Source of the DNA: Entrophospora sp. SA101
Lineage: Eukaryota; Glomeromycota; Glomeromycetes; Entrophosporales; Entrophosporaceae
NCBI GenBank assembly: GCA_958430865.1
Contig: CAUDNR010002291.1
Coordinates: 1 to 64,000 of the forward strand
Reading direction: 5' to 3'
Length of the DNA: 64,000 nt
Position numbers and translations under genes: made by a program. Below, in pieces: positions 24,182 through 38,200 of this stretch (its first letter is position 1; each line of letters opens with the position of its first letter). The notes beneath the pieces were generated by a model. That model made no database searches. It had not been told where the DNA came from and was given only the letters and a program-made list of their open reading frames with translations.

Positions 24182-25430
24182 TTATTCGATATCAGATGAT
24201 ATAGTCGAACTATCTTCTAAATTTCTACTTGATCTACGTGGACGTGTAGTACGTAATAAGGTCATATTAACTATTAGGATATTCCGTAAAATTAGCAAAG
24301 TATTTATGAATTCCTCTAGAATAGAAGGATCGTTTGAATATCTAATCGGTATTTCAGATTCCCGCAAATTATAATAACGATGCACCTCAACCGAATCTCT
24401 GATAAGAACATTCAAACGTAATTTACAACCTGCAACTTGTACCCCAACAATTCCAAACTGGCTATTTTCTACCCTACAGCCTTTAAGTGCCCAAAACATT
24501 CCATCGTTTGTTTCGTGCCATAATTTCATGCTATCATCTTCCTCCTTTTGTATGGTGCAGATAATTCGCGAACATTCCGCATACATAAGCTCATAAAATT
24601 TATCGCTTTCCTTAGAAATAAGCATAATATCTGGCCGTCGCCCCATTCGTTTATCTATTTTTTTTTCTATCCGCACTCGCAAGGCTCTGGCGTTCAAAGC
24701 TGAAAAAAAAAAAGTAGCATCTTTCCAAATTTCAGAAATCAATTTATTTGAGATCATTATATATATTATAAGAACTTACGTGGTAATAAATGCACATTCT
24801 CCAAAGGGGTTATCAAATAATGAAGCATGAATTGTGGTTACAACTACATTATTTACATAAGTACCTTCATTCAACGATTCAACAAATTCGGGACGAAAAG
24901 CTGGATTATCCCAAACATTTCTCATTGTATCCAGAATCTTTAACGCAACCTCCTTAAGCTTATCGTTATTTTCTTTCCAGTTCCCATCATGCGATAATCC
25001 TTGATGCAAGCTTAACGTACTTCGTATCATAAAATTCGATACAAATTTACTGCATTCTTCTCGTATAGCTGAAGGAATTATTGGTGGTACCATATCTTCC
25101 ACCGGTTTCTTAAAATGGATCAGAATTTATCAGTTAAGATAACGCAATCCATTCTATACAGAATTCAAATTTACCCATACCATGAATTTTTTTTTATGTT
25201 TCTTTGATAATCATTGGACTAATTGCAAATCATCACTGATAACTCGGCTGGCTAAAGGATCCCTCCAAGTTAGTTCAGAAATTGATAACCCATTCAAAGC
25301 GGTAACTAATTCTCGGTGAAGTTTAGATGTACCGTTCTTGGAAAAGTAATATAATGTGAAAAAACCTCTCGATGGTGTTATAAACCGATAAATATATAGC
25401 ATTAGTTACCATAAGTTTTCCCCTCAACTT
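24182..25430 (-). pseudogene. Lineage-specific expanded family gene, copy L2, with frameshift
   Basis: Exons 24780-25108 (MEDMVPPIIPSAIREE onward) and 24182-24699 join through a GTAAGT donor and a pyrimidine-rich acceptor. The joined frame reads ITTFERQSLASADRKK. A single-base shift in a 9-A run near 24660 is then needed to continue as KRMGRRPDIMLISKES and on through the part shared with L1. A further upstream exon (25211-25402) ends in TGA before joining. So it is either a young pseudogene or carries homopolymer sequencing errors. The family is an uncharacterised, highly amplified one in mycorrhizal fungi. Confidence 0.6.
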
Positions 25431-25619
25431 TTCTAGATTTTGTTTGATCTTCTCAGAGGTAAGAGGCTTCTCTTTATTCTACGAGTAAAATATTACATTA
25501 CAAACTGTTCTGTTACAAACTGTTCTGTAATGAAATCAATCAATTAGAAAATGAGTCAAATGGATTGACAACAAAATTAAAGCAAACCAAATATAAATAA
25601 ATGTGTCCAACTTATTATT

Positions 25620-26000
25620 ATTAATGAGGTCAAAAAAAGTAAATGACAATGCAACAATTAGCAAAAGAAGGTATTAAAGGAAGGAAATGAGGACATAAAC
25701 CAATTATAACCAATAAGGATTAGCAATATCAGAAGTTAAAGGATAAAAAAATAAAAGATTTAGAGAATGATTATAATAATGAACAAAAAAACAAAGAGGA
25801 GAGCAAGCAAATAAATAATCAGCAACTAGAGAATGATATTGCTCAATTAAAACAGCAGCTAAATTTTTAAATGATGATAATAAAGAAAACAACCCTGAAC
25901 AGCAAAACTTATTCAGTAACTTAGAATAAAGTTAAAGAATTAAAGAGTCAAAACTCTAAATCAATGAAAATTATTCAAGAATTAATTAAACAAAAAAAAC
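25620..26000 (+). pseudogene. Decayed coiled-coil gene truncated by the block A junction
   Basis: Fragments in successive frames read MQQLAKEGIKG, then KDLENDYNNEQKNKEESKQI, QQLENDIAQLKQQL, DDNKENNPEQQNLFSNLE and KVKELKSQNSKSMKIIQEL. They form one Gln/Lys/Glu-rich coiled coil broken by at least two frameshifts, one TAG and one TGA. The last frame runs directly into the block A copy 2 boundary at 26001. Confidence 0.45.
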
Positions 26001-26425
26001 AAAAATGGTAATCCAAACTCGAAAATTAGAAAGCAAAATTCAACAAATTAAGCTAGATAAAACCTGAAAGTAAAGGTGAAAGAGATGAAAGAAAAGTAAG
26101 CTCCAATTATTCTGTATGGAAGTTATTGAATAGGAAAAGAATAATGAAAGCACATTGTGACATAATGTTCGCATTGTCTAGTTTTGTCACAGCATTGCCC
26201 ACTTATTAAATTTGTTAAGACCACTATCAACTCTAATCTAAAGTGACCAGGATTTTCAGCCACTCTTGTATCTTTGAAAGATATTCAAATTTTTGCTTCT
26301 GATACCCAAGGTCTGTTACATTTCGGCGGCTTTAACGCCGGAAATTATCGTTCCCGTGTTACAAGCATACAATAGTAATAGTAATAGTATTTTTTGTGGC
26401 ACAATTGAATTTTTTTAAAAAAAAA

Positions 26426-26929
26426 ATGTCAAGTCATCCATATGTAAAAGCATTGTTTGCAGGCACCTCAATAATCGGATTTGGATATTTATTAATGAAA
26501 TTTTCAACACCAACCAGAGAGCAAATATATGAAGTTATTATTTTTAATATATAATTGATGTATTTTTTAAATTATTATATAAATTTTTTGGATTTTATTT
26601 TATTAGAAATTATCACCTGAAGTTAAACATTCAATCGAAGGTCCTGAAAATCAAGAAAGAATGAAGCAAATCATGACAGTAATGAGAAAAGCTGCAGAAA
26701 CTGATAAAACAAGTAAAAAAAAGCCATTTCATACATGGGAACTGTGCCAATAAAATATGGTTCTGGCAAAAACTAAAAATTGTTGGCACAATCCCATTTA
26801 TTTATAATTTAAGATTATTATTATTATTTAATGTTACTAATGTCATAACAAATTAATTCACTATTAGTATTTGATCCTAAACAATTGATCGAAGAGATTA
26901 AAAAAGAAAAAGAAAAAGAAAATAAATAG
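26426..26929 (+). CDS. CBP4-like assembly factor, second copy
   Basis: Exact duplicate of the gene at 7136-7639, with exons 26426-26533, 26607-26712 and 26868-26929. It has the same N-terminal helix and LSPEVK motif. All splice signals are unchanged, so the copy should be as functional as the first if the duplication is real. Confidence 0.6.
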
Positions 26930-28232
26930 ATTATATAAAATACAATTTATAATAATAATAACAATAACAATAAAATTATTGGCTATAACCATTTAACATT
27001 TGCAATAATAAGGTTACATTTTGATCATACCAATCTCTTGGTGATATTGACATATAAAAATTGTTTCTAATTTTATTTTTAAATATTTTTTATATATCCA
27101 GACTAAAGGTCAAAAAAATTATGCAAAGATAAGTGAGGAAACATAAAATCTGAGTTGAGGCATTCCTGCAAATTTATGGTCTGATTGAGATTTTACTATA
27201 TCATCTTTTATTGGATGTGTGATTTCTATATCACTGCAATACCTTTAATGGCCAATATAATTAAGATTCAGATTATTGTTAAGATTTGAGATTGTAAAAA
27301 CAGCCAAATGTATTCTGTTAAATTTATTGTAATCAAGAAATCAAGAAATCTGTAACCTGATGATTTCAGTCAAGTGACAAGACAAGAATTTTCACTTGAA
27401 TCAATTAATCAAATAATAACTATAACTTCTTGTTTGAGTATGATGATACCCATGTATTTTTATTGCCATCATTATATGCAATCATAAACATATGTAAACC
27501 TATACAATGATCCTGGTTCTTTATTTAATTTTGAATCACAAGGTGTAATGCCATCAGAACTTTTCAAAATTAGCAACAGAAACAGTGTATTCAGGTGGAG
27601 ATGGCAAATGCCCTTCATCTCCTTCTGGTGATAATGATGATTTACTTGAGTCATAATAATAATTCTTCTTTTGTTTTTGTTGTTAAGTAAATGTGAATTC
27701 ACTATTATTATTTTCTCTAACAACAACTTTACCAGGTGATTGAATATTTCTTTCAAATGAATTCTTATCAATTACAGAGTTGTTGTTAATGGGATATAAG
27801 GGTTGATTATTATTATTTGATAATTAGAACCAGTATCTTGGAATATTTTAGCATTTCTTGCACGTTATAATAATAAATATATAGCAAAGAAATTTTTTTA
27901 AAGGTGTTAATAAGAATATTATCTGTAAAAATTATTTATTAAAAAATTATATGTTTACTATGTAGTGAATTTAAGTCTTTGTGTATTGTACTAGTACTTT
28001 GTTAAAATAAATGGAACAATTTCTCCTTGTTGAATTCCATTGACTAAACGTTCAATTTAAAATCTTTCCAAATCATAAACTCCGTTCAAATTTAACTCTA
28101 TATAGTAACAGCATGCAAATTTTTTTTGAATATCAGAAATTTTTGTCGGTTTTTAAATCATGTGATTTGAGATTATCAACAAATTTTTTATAAATATTGG
28201 GTGGGAGCTTTTTTGATTATAACAAAATAAAA

Positions 28233-31200
28233 ATGTCTTCAAGTTTTAACACACTCGAGAGAGAAAAATTGTTTTTAAATCCAAATTCAAAGAAATTCGG
28301 TGTACCTAGATTACAAGAAATAGTAAAGCCTCATGTTGATTCGTTTAATTGTTTATTAGAACCTCCTACAAAAAGCTTGTTGAATTTTGCTATTGATGAT
28401 ATTGGAGTTCGGGAAATTTTTGATGTTCCCGTTGATAGTCTTGTAGCAGGAAATAAATTATCAAGTAATAATATTTTATTTGAATTTACTTTTAATTAAT
28501 TTTACATGTACATTTTAATTGAGTATATGACATTATTTATTTGGAAAACAAAAGTATGGATTGATGAAGTAAATATTGCAAGGCCATTATTGCCAGAAAA
28601 TGTTAGTGTTAGACTTACTAGTACAAGATTAATATATCCTACAGAGGTACTATCATTTATTTATAATATGTCAGCCATTTTATAATATATACGTATATAT
28701 ATATAAATTGATATATATAATTTTGATTAATTTAGTGCCGTGAAAGATTGACAACTTATGCAGGAAGGATGACTATTAAATTGTGTTGGAAAGTAAATGA
28801 TGGGCCTGTTAATATCGAATCTAAGTATATGGGAATGGTTCCTATAATGGTCAAAGTAATTTGATAAATTTTATTAAACATTTGATATATTATCATTAAA
28901 TTATAATGTTCTTATTCTTGCTATTTCGTATTACTCCTTAATTAAGTCTAATCGATGTAATTTACAAAATCTTTATTCAAAACAATTGATCCAACATCAT
29001 GAAGAATCGGAAGAAATGGGCGGATATTTCATAGTAAATGGAATAGAGAAAATCATTCGTCTTTTAATGGTTCAAAGACGTAATTATGTAATGGCACTCG
29101 TTCGTCCCTCATTTGCAAATAGGGGTACAAATTATTCAGAATATGGAGTAACAATTAGATGTGCTAAGCCTGATCAAACAACATTTACAAATACATTACA
29201 TTATTTAAAAGATGGTGGTTGTAATTTAAGATTTTCTTGGAGAAAAAACGAATATGTCATTCCAGTTATTTGGGTACTAAAGGTATTAACATAATATCAT
29301 TTTCTATAAAAATCTTAAAACAAAAAATATATTTACTACTCATTATCATCACTTACTAAAAAAAAAAAAGGCACTTTGTGATGTTACCGATAAAGAAATA
29401 TTTGAGATGTTGATGCAAGGAAATTTTGATAATACATTTTTAGCAGATCGTATTGAATTAATGCTTGTGAATTTCCGGGGATATAATATCCTGAAACAAG
29501 ATCAATGTGTTTCCTTGCTAGGTGAAAAATTCCGGATAATATTTTCATTTCCAAGTTTTTATTCCAATAAAAAGGTTGGAGAATACATGTTAAAAAAAGT
29601 GATATTAGTTCATCTTAAAAATAATAGAGATAAATTTAATTTATTATGGTAAATATATACATATACACACGTATGATTTTATTTTTCATTTAATAATTTA
29701 CTTACTATTTTGATATATTTTTTTGAACCTTTTTAAAAAACAAGTTTTATGATTCATAAACTTTATTCTCTTGCTGCAGGAAAATGTTGCCCAGACAATC
29801 CTGACTCGCCACAAAATCAAGAAATTCTTTTAAGTGGATATTTATATGCAATTATTATCAAAGAAAAGTTATCAGATTTTCTTTATGAAATTCGTAGTAC
29901 AGTAACTACGCAACTTAGATCAGGAAAAGAAGTAAACTTTAATGATAGTAAGTAAACTATTGATTTATTATTCTATTTTGATTTCTCAAGTTAATTTATA
30001 TTAAAAAAATTTTTATATAGAAAAATATATAAATAATCTATTCGCAAAAATTCCTTGCGATATTGGAAAGAAATTATCGTATTTCTTAGCAACAGGGAAT
30101 CTTATATCACGTACAGGATTAGATTTAATGCAGGTATTTATTGAAAAGTTTTTTCTTTCTTAATTATTATTAAATCCCTCCATGTTAATTAATTTATACA
30201 TTATTATTACTTGTCGATTTTTCAGACTTCCGGTTATACAATAGTTGCTGAAAAACTTAATTTCTACAGGTTCATTTCACATTTTCAATGTGTTCATCGT
30301 GGTTCTTTCTTTACTGAGTTAAAAACCACAACAGTAAGAAAACTCTTGCCTGAATCTTGGGGTATCTATCTATTTTATTTATTTATTTTAATTTTTTTAA
30401 ATTATAAAAATCAATTCACAAAGACTAAACATCAAAAATTTTTTTTTGAAGGATTCATTTGTCCAGTCCACACACCAGATGGTACTCCTTGCGGATTACT
30501 TAATCATTTTTCACATGCTTGTAGAATAGTTACCGAAAGACTTAATACAAATGATTTACCAGAAATATTATACATGTTAGGTGTACAAGAAGCTATTTCT
30601 TCAGATTATTCACATAAACCTAAAAAAAATCAATTATGTGTTCAGTTGGATGGGAAAATTCTTGGGTGGTGTGAAAACAAATTTTCTGGGAAGCTTATAG
30701 TCATACTACGATCAATGAAATATGATAAGAAAAAAAAAGTATTTATATATACGATAATAAATACGATATAATTATTATTGTTTTATTACATTATAATTTA
30801 ATTAATTATGTTCGTATATTATATATAAATCAACATGTAAAGGTACCTCTTGATCTTGAAATTGGTTATGTTCCTACTTCGAATGGAGGTCAATACCCAG
30901 GCATTTATCTATTTTCATCACAAGCACGTATGATGCGGCCAGTTAGATATTTGGCTAATAATAACATTGATATGGTTGGTTCATTTGAACAGGTAAATTT
31001 TTTAAGGAATTTTTAATTAATATATATATATATATTGTATTTATCTAACAATATATATACAATAAATATAGGTATATATGAATATTGCTTGTACGAATGA
31101 AGATATAGTTGAAGGAGTCACAACTCATCAAGAGATTTCTCCGACAAACATTCTAAGTATTCTTGCTAATTTAACACCATTTTCTGATTATAATCAAAGT

Positions 31201-32889
31201 CCACGTAATATGTATCAATGTCAGGTATTTATATATATGACTTGATTTCTTTTGTTTTTAATATTTTTTTTTTTTGGAAATGAGGAAGAAAACATATCGT
31301 TAATTAATTGATTAATATAAATATATAGATGGCTAAACAAACGATGGGTACGCCATCAACTGCTATTATGCATAGAACAGATAATAAAATGTATCGATTA
31401 CAAACAGGTCAAACACCTATTGTTAGGTCTAATGTAATTCACAATAAATATGGTTTAGACGGGTTTCCCAATGGTATAAATGCTATTGTTGCAGTAATTT
31501 CATATACAGGTTAGTTGGGATTTAAAATTATTTAGAGAAAACCTCTTTTCTTAGCATTAAAATAATCAATAAATACATCTTTTTTTCTCCATTGCAAAAT
31601 TTTCAAAAAAAAAAATTTAAGGTTATGATATGGAAGATGCTATGATCATCAACAAGTCTTCACATGAAAGAGGTTTTACATATGGAACCATATATAAATC
31701 AGAAGTGATTAATCTTGCTGATTATCGAATAGGTAGTGAAATAAACGTTCATTTTGGTCTTGGGCCAGATGCTCCTGCATCTTTACGTAAGAAGATTGAT
31801 GATGACGGATTTCCATATATTGGGATAAAGTTGACAAATGGTGATCCTTTATGTACCTACATTGACTCAAAAGGTGTTACTAAAATAAAAAAATACAAAG
31901 GATTAGAGGATTGTTATGTGGATAAAGTACGGGTTTTAGGTGATGATTTGGGACTTTATGAGGCTCAAAAAGTCCACATTATGTTAAGAATTCCGAGACC
32001 AGCTATCATTGGTGATAAATTTTCTTCAAGGCATGGACAAAAAGGTGTTTTGTCACAAAAATGGCCCCAAGTTGATATGCCATTTACAGAAAGTGGTATG
32101 CAGCCAGACATTATCATCAACCCTCATGCTTTCCCCTCGCGTATGACTATTGGGATGTTTGTGGAGAGTTTAGCTGGGAAATGTGGCGCTATGTTTGGTG
32201 TGCCGCAAGATTGTACGCCATTCCGATTTGATGAAGACCACACTGCAATTGATTATTTTGGTGAAGAATTGAGAAGAGCTGGATTTAATTATCATGGTAA
32301 TGAACCTATGTATAGTGGAATCACTGGCGAGGAATTTCAGGCAGATATTTATATTGGTGTTGTTTATTACCAACGTTTACGTCATATGGTTTCGGACAAA
32401 TGGCAAGTTAGATCCACAGGACCAGTTCATAACCTTACTATGCAACCTATAGGAGGACGTAAAAAAAGTGGTGGTATAAGATTCGGTGAAATGGAGCGTG
32501 ATTCACTTTTGGCACATGGAATGAGTTTTTCTTTACAAGATAGATTATTAAATTGTTCAGATTATTCACAGGTTTTGTATATACTTTGCAGGTGGGGGGT
32601 TTTAAAAAATAATATTATATATTCCTAATTACTAATCATCAAAAATTTTTTTATAATAATAATTTAGTGTCATGTATGTCGAAATTGTGGTTCACTTTTT
32701 ACTTCAGTCTCTTTTAATACACAATACTTGGCAAAAAGTCAGAGAAATTTCGAGAAACATTCTATGAAATGTAATATATGCGATAACTCTAAGTGGATTG
32801 CTTTAATAAAAATACCTTATGCATTTAAATATTTAGCTACAGAGCTTATTAGTATGGGCGTAAAGATTAAAGTAGACGTCAAATCATGA
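28233..32889 (+). CDS. RPA135: RNA polymerase I subunit RPA135, second copy
   Basis: Exact duplicate of 8943-13599; each of the 14 exons is displaced by 19290 and the predicted 1150-residue protein is identical. Two intact copies of a gene that is normally single-copy in fungi are unexpected and bear on whether the duplication is biological. The zinc-ribbon exon is 32668-32889. Confidence 0.93.
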
Positions 32890-32996
32890 TTGGTAATGGC
32901 GATTTAGGTATTTCCCTTCTTATGTCAAAAAAAAAAAGATCTTGTATTTTTTTGTACTATATAATTAAATTAAAAAAAACAGACTTATTTTTAAAA

Positions 32997-33036
<40 letters not shown>

Positions 33037-33128
33037 TTGATTGATTGATTTAAACAATGTTTTGTTTTTTTACAAATAAATGAATTTTAATTTAATCATT
33101 ATTTTGTTTTTTCGAATAATTAAAATTT

Positions 33129-33724
33129 TCAAGAAGCAATAGTCACTTCAACTTCAACACCAGGTTCGATAGAAATCGAAGTCTAAAGAAGAATGAGGGA
33201 AAGGGAAGAGGCAAAGGAAAAAAAGTAGAGGAATAAGAGACAAAAATAAAAAAATTTAATTATTACATAAAAATTCATACTAAAAATAAATAACTTACGA
33301 TCTGTTTAACGATTTCACTTGGGCTATGTAAATCAATCAATCTTTTATGGATTCTCATTTCATATCTATCCCAAGTTTTACTACCCTCACCACAAGGAGT
33401 TTTACGTGTAGTAATACGTAAAACTTTAGTTGGCAAACGTACAGGTCCTTTCACACGTAATTGTTTATCTTTTGCTCTGTTTATCAAATCTGTGCATACT
33501 TTTTCTAAAGCTTTGACTTTCCGTGAAGTTAAAGTTATACGAATACGATGAACCTGTCAACAAAAAAGTTTTAATTAATTTGAGGTAATAATAATCTATT
33601 TGATGAAAGTGTTGATATAAAATTTAAATTTTTTTTAATCTAATTTATCAAATTTGCCATTATCTACTACCTTTGGAGCTTCGTCGATGTAATCGTCTTT
33701 ACCTTTTGATGTATTATAACTCAT
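33129..33724 (-). CDS. RPS20: Ribosomal protein uS10 (RPS20), second copy
   Basis: Exact duplicate of 13839-14434 with exons 33671-33724, 33299-33553 and 33129-33182. The 120-residue product and the divergent promoter interval to the Mrp10 copy are unchanged. Confidence 0.95.
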
Positions 33725-33848
33725 AGTTATTTAAAAGATATTTTTATTAATAAAATTTTAAAAAAAAATTTTTTTTTTTAACAATCGAAAAAAAAATAAA
33801 AAGGAAAAGATCATCGATAAAAAAATTTTTTTTTGATTTATTTTTATT

Positions 33849-34171
33849 ATGAAAATTACAAAGCTTCGGGCAAAACCAAAAAAACTTGAACAATTAGGTC
33901 CATGTACACCTGAAGTAGCAGCATTATTGACTTGTTGGGCCAATAATACAATGAATTCTTCTGCTTGTATACAAAATGTGCAAGCACTTTCTAATTGCAT
34001 GCGTAATGTGGTGAGTAAACGATCATTTATATTTTATTAAAATCTATTATTGAAAATTAATCTATTCATCAAATTTTATATATAAATACACATGTGTATA
34101 TTTAGCCAAGAAAAACGAAACCTCCCAATACTATCAATTATCATCTTTCAAGACTTGGTAAATTATTATGA
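33849..34171 (+). CDS. MRP10: Mitochondrial ribosomal protein Mrp10, second copy
   Basis: Exact duplicate of 14559-14881 with exons 33849-34010 and 34106-34171. Both CX9C pairs are intact. Confidence 0.9.
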
Positions 34172-34284
34172 ATCGATTTAATCTTTTTAGAATATTAATA
34201 AATGAATGATTAATGATGATGATGATTGGCCGATAAAAATTTTGTATCAAAAAAAATATTAACTAAAAAAATAATATAAATAAA

Positions 34285-35094
34285 ATGTTTTTTAAAAATA
34301 TTATTAAATCAATTTATCCAAAAAATTTAATTCACCCAAGAAATTTAATTTATCCAAAAAGAATATTTACGAACAATCCATCATTATTGATTTTTATTAA
34401 TATTAACAACTATATTACTAATAGTCACAGTCACAATCATAGTCTGTATTATAATTATAATACAGTAGCAATCAATGAGAATAGAGAGGAGAAGGAAAAA
34501 CAAGTTAAAGTGAGTAATTATGAGAACGAGAACGAGGAAAAGAAAAAAAGTTGTGTTGATGAAGATGAAAGAGAAAAGAAGAATTCTAGAAAGAGAAGAG
34601 AAGAAAAAAGAAATCAATTACTTAAAGAACAGAGAAAACAATATTATATTGATAATTATGTTGATGTGAATTTTGATCTTTTAAAAGGAAGTTAACATAG
34701 AAAATTTATTCTGTTAACTTTAATAAATAATAAATGTATATTAATTTATTAATTTTATTAATTTTCATAGATTTTCCCAAATGGTTATATGGAATTAGAA
34801 TGCATAGATATGTAAAAAATTTTGAAAATATGAAATGGGAAGAGATTGTTGAATTGGATTCTGAGGGATTAGAACAATTAGGAATTGAAGAACATTTTGA
34901 TAGGAAAAAATTGTTAAAAGAATTTAGAAATATTAGAAATACCATATATGTGTTGGTAAGTGTTTGTCCCTTTAATATTCACATTATTTAATATTATTAT
35001 TGTACTAGTAGCAACATGCTATTATATTATTAACAATATTTTTGGTTATATATAGTCATTATATGATAATAGAAATGGCGAGGAACCTTTATAA
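34285..35094 (+). CDS. SAM/IGR-motif protein, second copy
   Basis: Exact duplicate of 14995-15804 with exons 34285-34690, 34771-34955 and 35056-35094. Same presequence-like N-terminus and SAM/IGR-like domain. Confidence 0.55.
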
Positions 35095-35286
35095 TCCCTA
35101 AAATGGAATTTTTTAATTAATCAATTTATTGTCTATAATTTCTAATATTACAATTAATTACAAAAAATAAAATTAATTTATAAATATAGCAAATTAAATA
35201 AAAACACTATATTCCAAAAAAAAAGGATTATCTATGTAACTAATAATCCCTTCTTATCATCACCACTATTACCACCACCACTAATA

Positions 35287-38200
35287 TTATTCTACAAATT
35301 CGACATGAATTGTAGGTGGTGATATCTTTTCTTTAGGTTTTCTCTTTGGTGATTCATTTGCTACTTCTCTTGTAATTATTGAATGTTTTTCCAATTTTTC
35401 TTTTTTTCTAATTTGTCTCGCCAAATCCAAATTATCTGGATACCACCATTGTTTAACGAATGTTATAATATATCTTGGTAACAATGACAACCAAATTACG
35501 AATAATAATCCAAACCAAAATATCGGCTCACTGAACAACTGTGCACCAATTCCATATATTGGACTATCCACAAACATCCCGTAAATTGTAACGAACGCAA
35601 ATACTGAAAAAATTTCTACGACTAAAGATGCCCAAGTAAAAAATGTCCAATGGTAAGTATTATAGCTAACAAACAGATTTGCTATCACTATCACTGAAAC
35701 TGCTACTGCTGTAGAAAATTCAATTGGACCAGCTGCCGCTCCTTCGATTGTCACCACATTTTCGGACAATATATATATAAAGTGATGGATGAAATATACA
35801 ACTAACGATTGCCAAATTCCATCAAGAAAATAGATTGTAAACAGGAATTTCGAGTATCTTTTTTGTTTAATGCCCAATATATAAATACTTGGATATCGCA
35901 AACAATACGATTTACTGACCGATTGGTCCATTGCACCTAATACAATTACAGGTGCGACTGTAAATATCATGTTGTAAAGTTGTACAAAACTATAATCGTA
36001 AAATATATTTCCTGAAAATCTAATATTAATGATTCAATTAATTAGTGCTGATTAATAAACTATTAATATCATTCAATTACGAAAACACTTACAGGCAAAA
36101 TATTTGATACCATAATACAGGAAATACCCATATCACATTCTTATAAAAGAAATTCAATATCATTTCAGAAATTCTCAAGTAATCCCAATGGCCATGTACT
36201 AATAATAAATTTCCAAGAAAACGAAATTGTGGCATAGAATAATCAGCTGCCATTGATGCTTGAACTCCTATAAAATATTTATATGTGAGATATTTAGCAA
36301 ACTAAATTTTCCATCCGGATATTATAATAATAATAAGTATTATTTTACCTTCTTGTCCAGATATTCCAATACCAACATTTGCTGCTTGAATCATACTTAC
36401 ATCATTAGCACCATCTCCGATGGCCAAAGTTGTAGTCCTTTTACCTGTTCTTATTAGCTCTACAACAAAAGCTTTTTGTAAAGGACTTACACGACAACAT
36501 ATCACTGAATGAAAAGCCTCTGATAATGATATCAATTTGTTTCTAGCACTATCGTCATTTAATAAATGTGCCAAAGATGCACCATCAATTATTAAAGCAT
36601 GTTGTACATTTTGCATATTATCATTATTATCATCATTAAGATCATCTTCATAATCATTATTATTATTGACTTCTTGCATCTGTTGATTTTGTTGTTGCCC
36701 ATTAGGTGTCGCAATATTGTTTCCAAGTAAGGAAGCCACTACATCATCTAATTGCTTCATTACGCTATCTTTTTTAGATCCTCTTATAATCCATAATCTC
36801 ATTTCTTTTGTTAATAGTTGAGCTGCAAATCCAATATTAATTGCAGTCTCTAGCTTATCACCAGTCAACACCCAAACTTTAATTCCTGCCTCTCTTAATG
36901 ACGTAATACATTCAGGCACTCCTTCTTGGAGTTTATCCTCGATTGCTGTTGCACCTAACAAAGTTAAATCCTTTTCTATTTCTTCAGAAATTTGGTCAAT
37001 TTTCTGTGATCGATTTTCTAAAGATGTCGATGCCTCATTGTATTTTTGTGACCATGTTTGATAATGCGATTCATCTATTTTACGATATGCCAAGGTCAAT
37101 GTACGAAGTCCTAAATAATATTAATGGTTTTATTAAAAAAAAAAATAACGATAATAACGATTTAAAGAAATTTATATTTATAATTTTAAAAGTTACCATA
37201 ATTAGAAAAAACATCAATATCATTGGAAGTTTTTTCGATTAAATCATCTTGCCCAGGAGCCAATAGTTCAAAAATGACGTTATCAGCACCTTTACAAAAC
37301 AAAAGGATCTCGCTACCTAATTCTTCTGGACTTTTAACAATAACACTCATTCTTTTACGAGTAGAATTGAATTGTAATATGTTGAGGATTTGGTAGGTAT
37401 ATTCTTTACCGAAAATATCGATTGTGATAGAATCAGTAGACCTACCCAAGAATACAAATCCAAGATTTTTAGCTGCCGAGACAAGAGCTGCCTCATCAGG
37501 CGATTCAGCTTTATATATAAGATTTTTTTCTAGTGATTTGTCAATTGGAATTGCTTTAATGGTACCAGGATTTGATGGGCCAACTAGATTTGTAACTGAA
37601 TCAAGAGCTTTCAATGATGGTAGTATACTATTAATATTAATAAATGATTCTCTGACTTTTCTCTTTGCTTGATAAATATATGAACCATTTTCATCATCAT
37701 TATTATTCACATTATTATCATTATTATTATCATTGACATTTATGTTTTCTTCACTACTAAAATTTGATTCTTGATCTATTTTAGTATCATTATTATCGTT
37801 ATTAGTATCGTTATTATCATTGTTATTATCATTGACATTATCATTGCCATCATTATTATTATCAGAATCAACAACTACAGTATGGCAAATTGCCAATAAG
37901 GTGAAAAATTTTGTAATCAAGCCTGCTCTATCTATCAAATCTTGATGATGACTGTCATCACCACTGCTACTGCCGCCAATGTTATCGTCATTGATTTCAT
38001 ATTCAATTTTACTATCGTTATAATTATCTTTTTTTTGAGCTCTAAGATCTCTAAATAATTCAGGATCAGCAAATGACAAGAAATTGGAATCGGTACTTGA
38101 ATATTTTGGTTTAAATGTTTTTGTTAACTCTCGTAAATAATCATTAAAAATTTGATCTTTAGATGACTTGTTATTATCGTCATCACCATCAACAACATCA

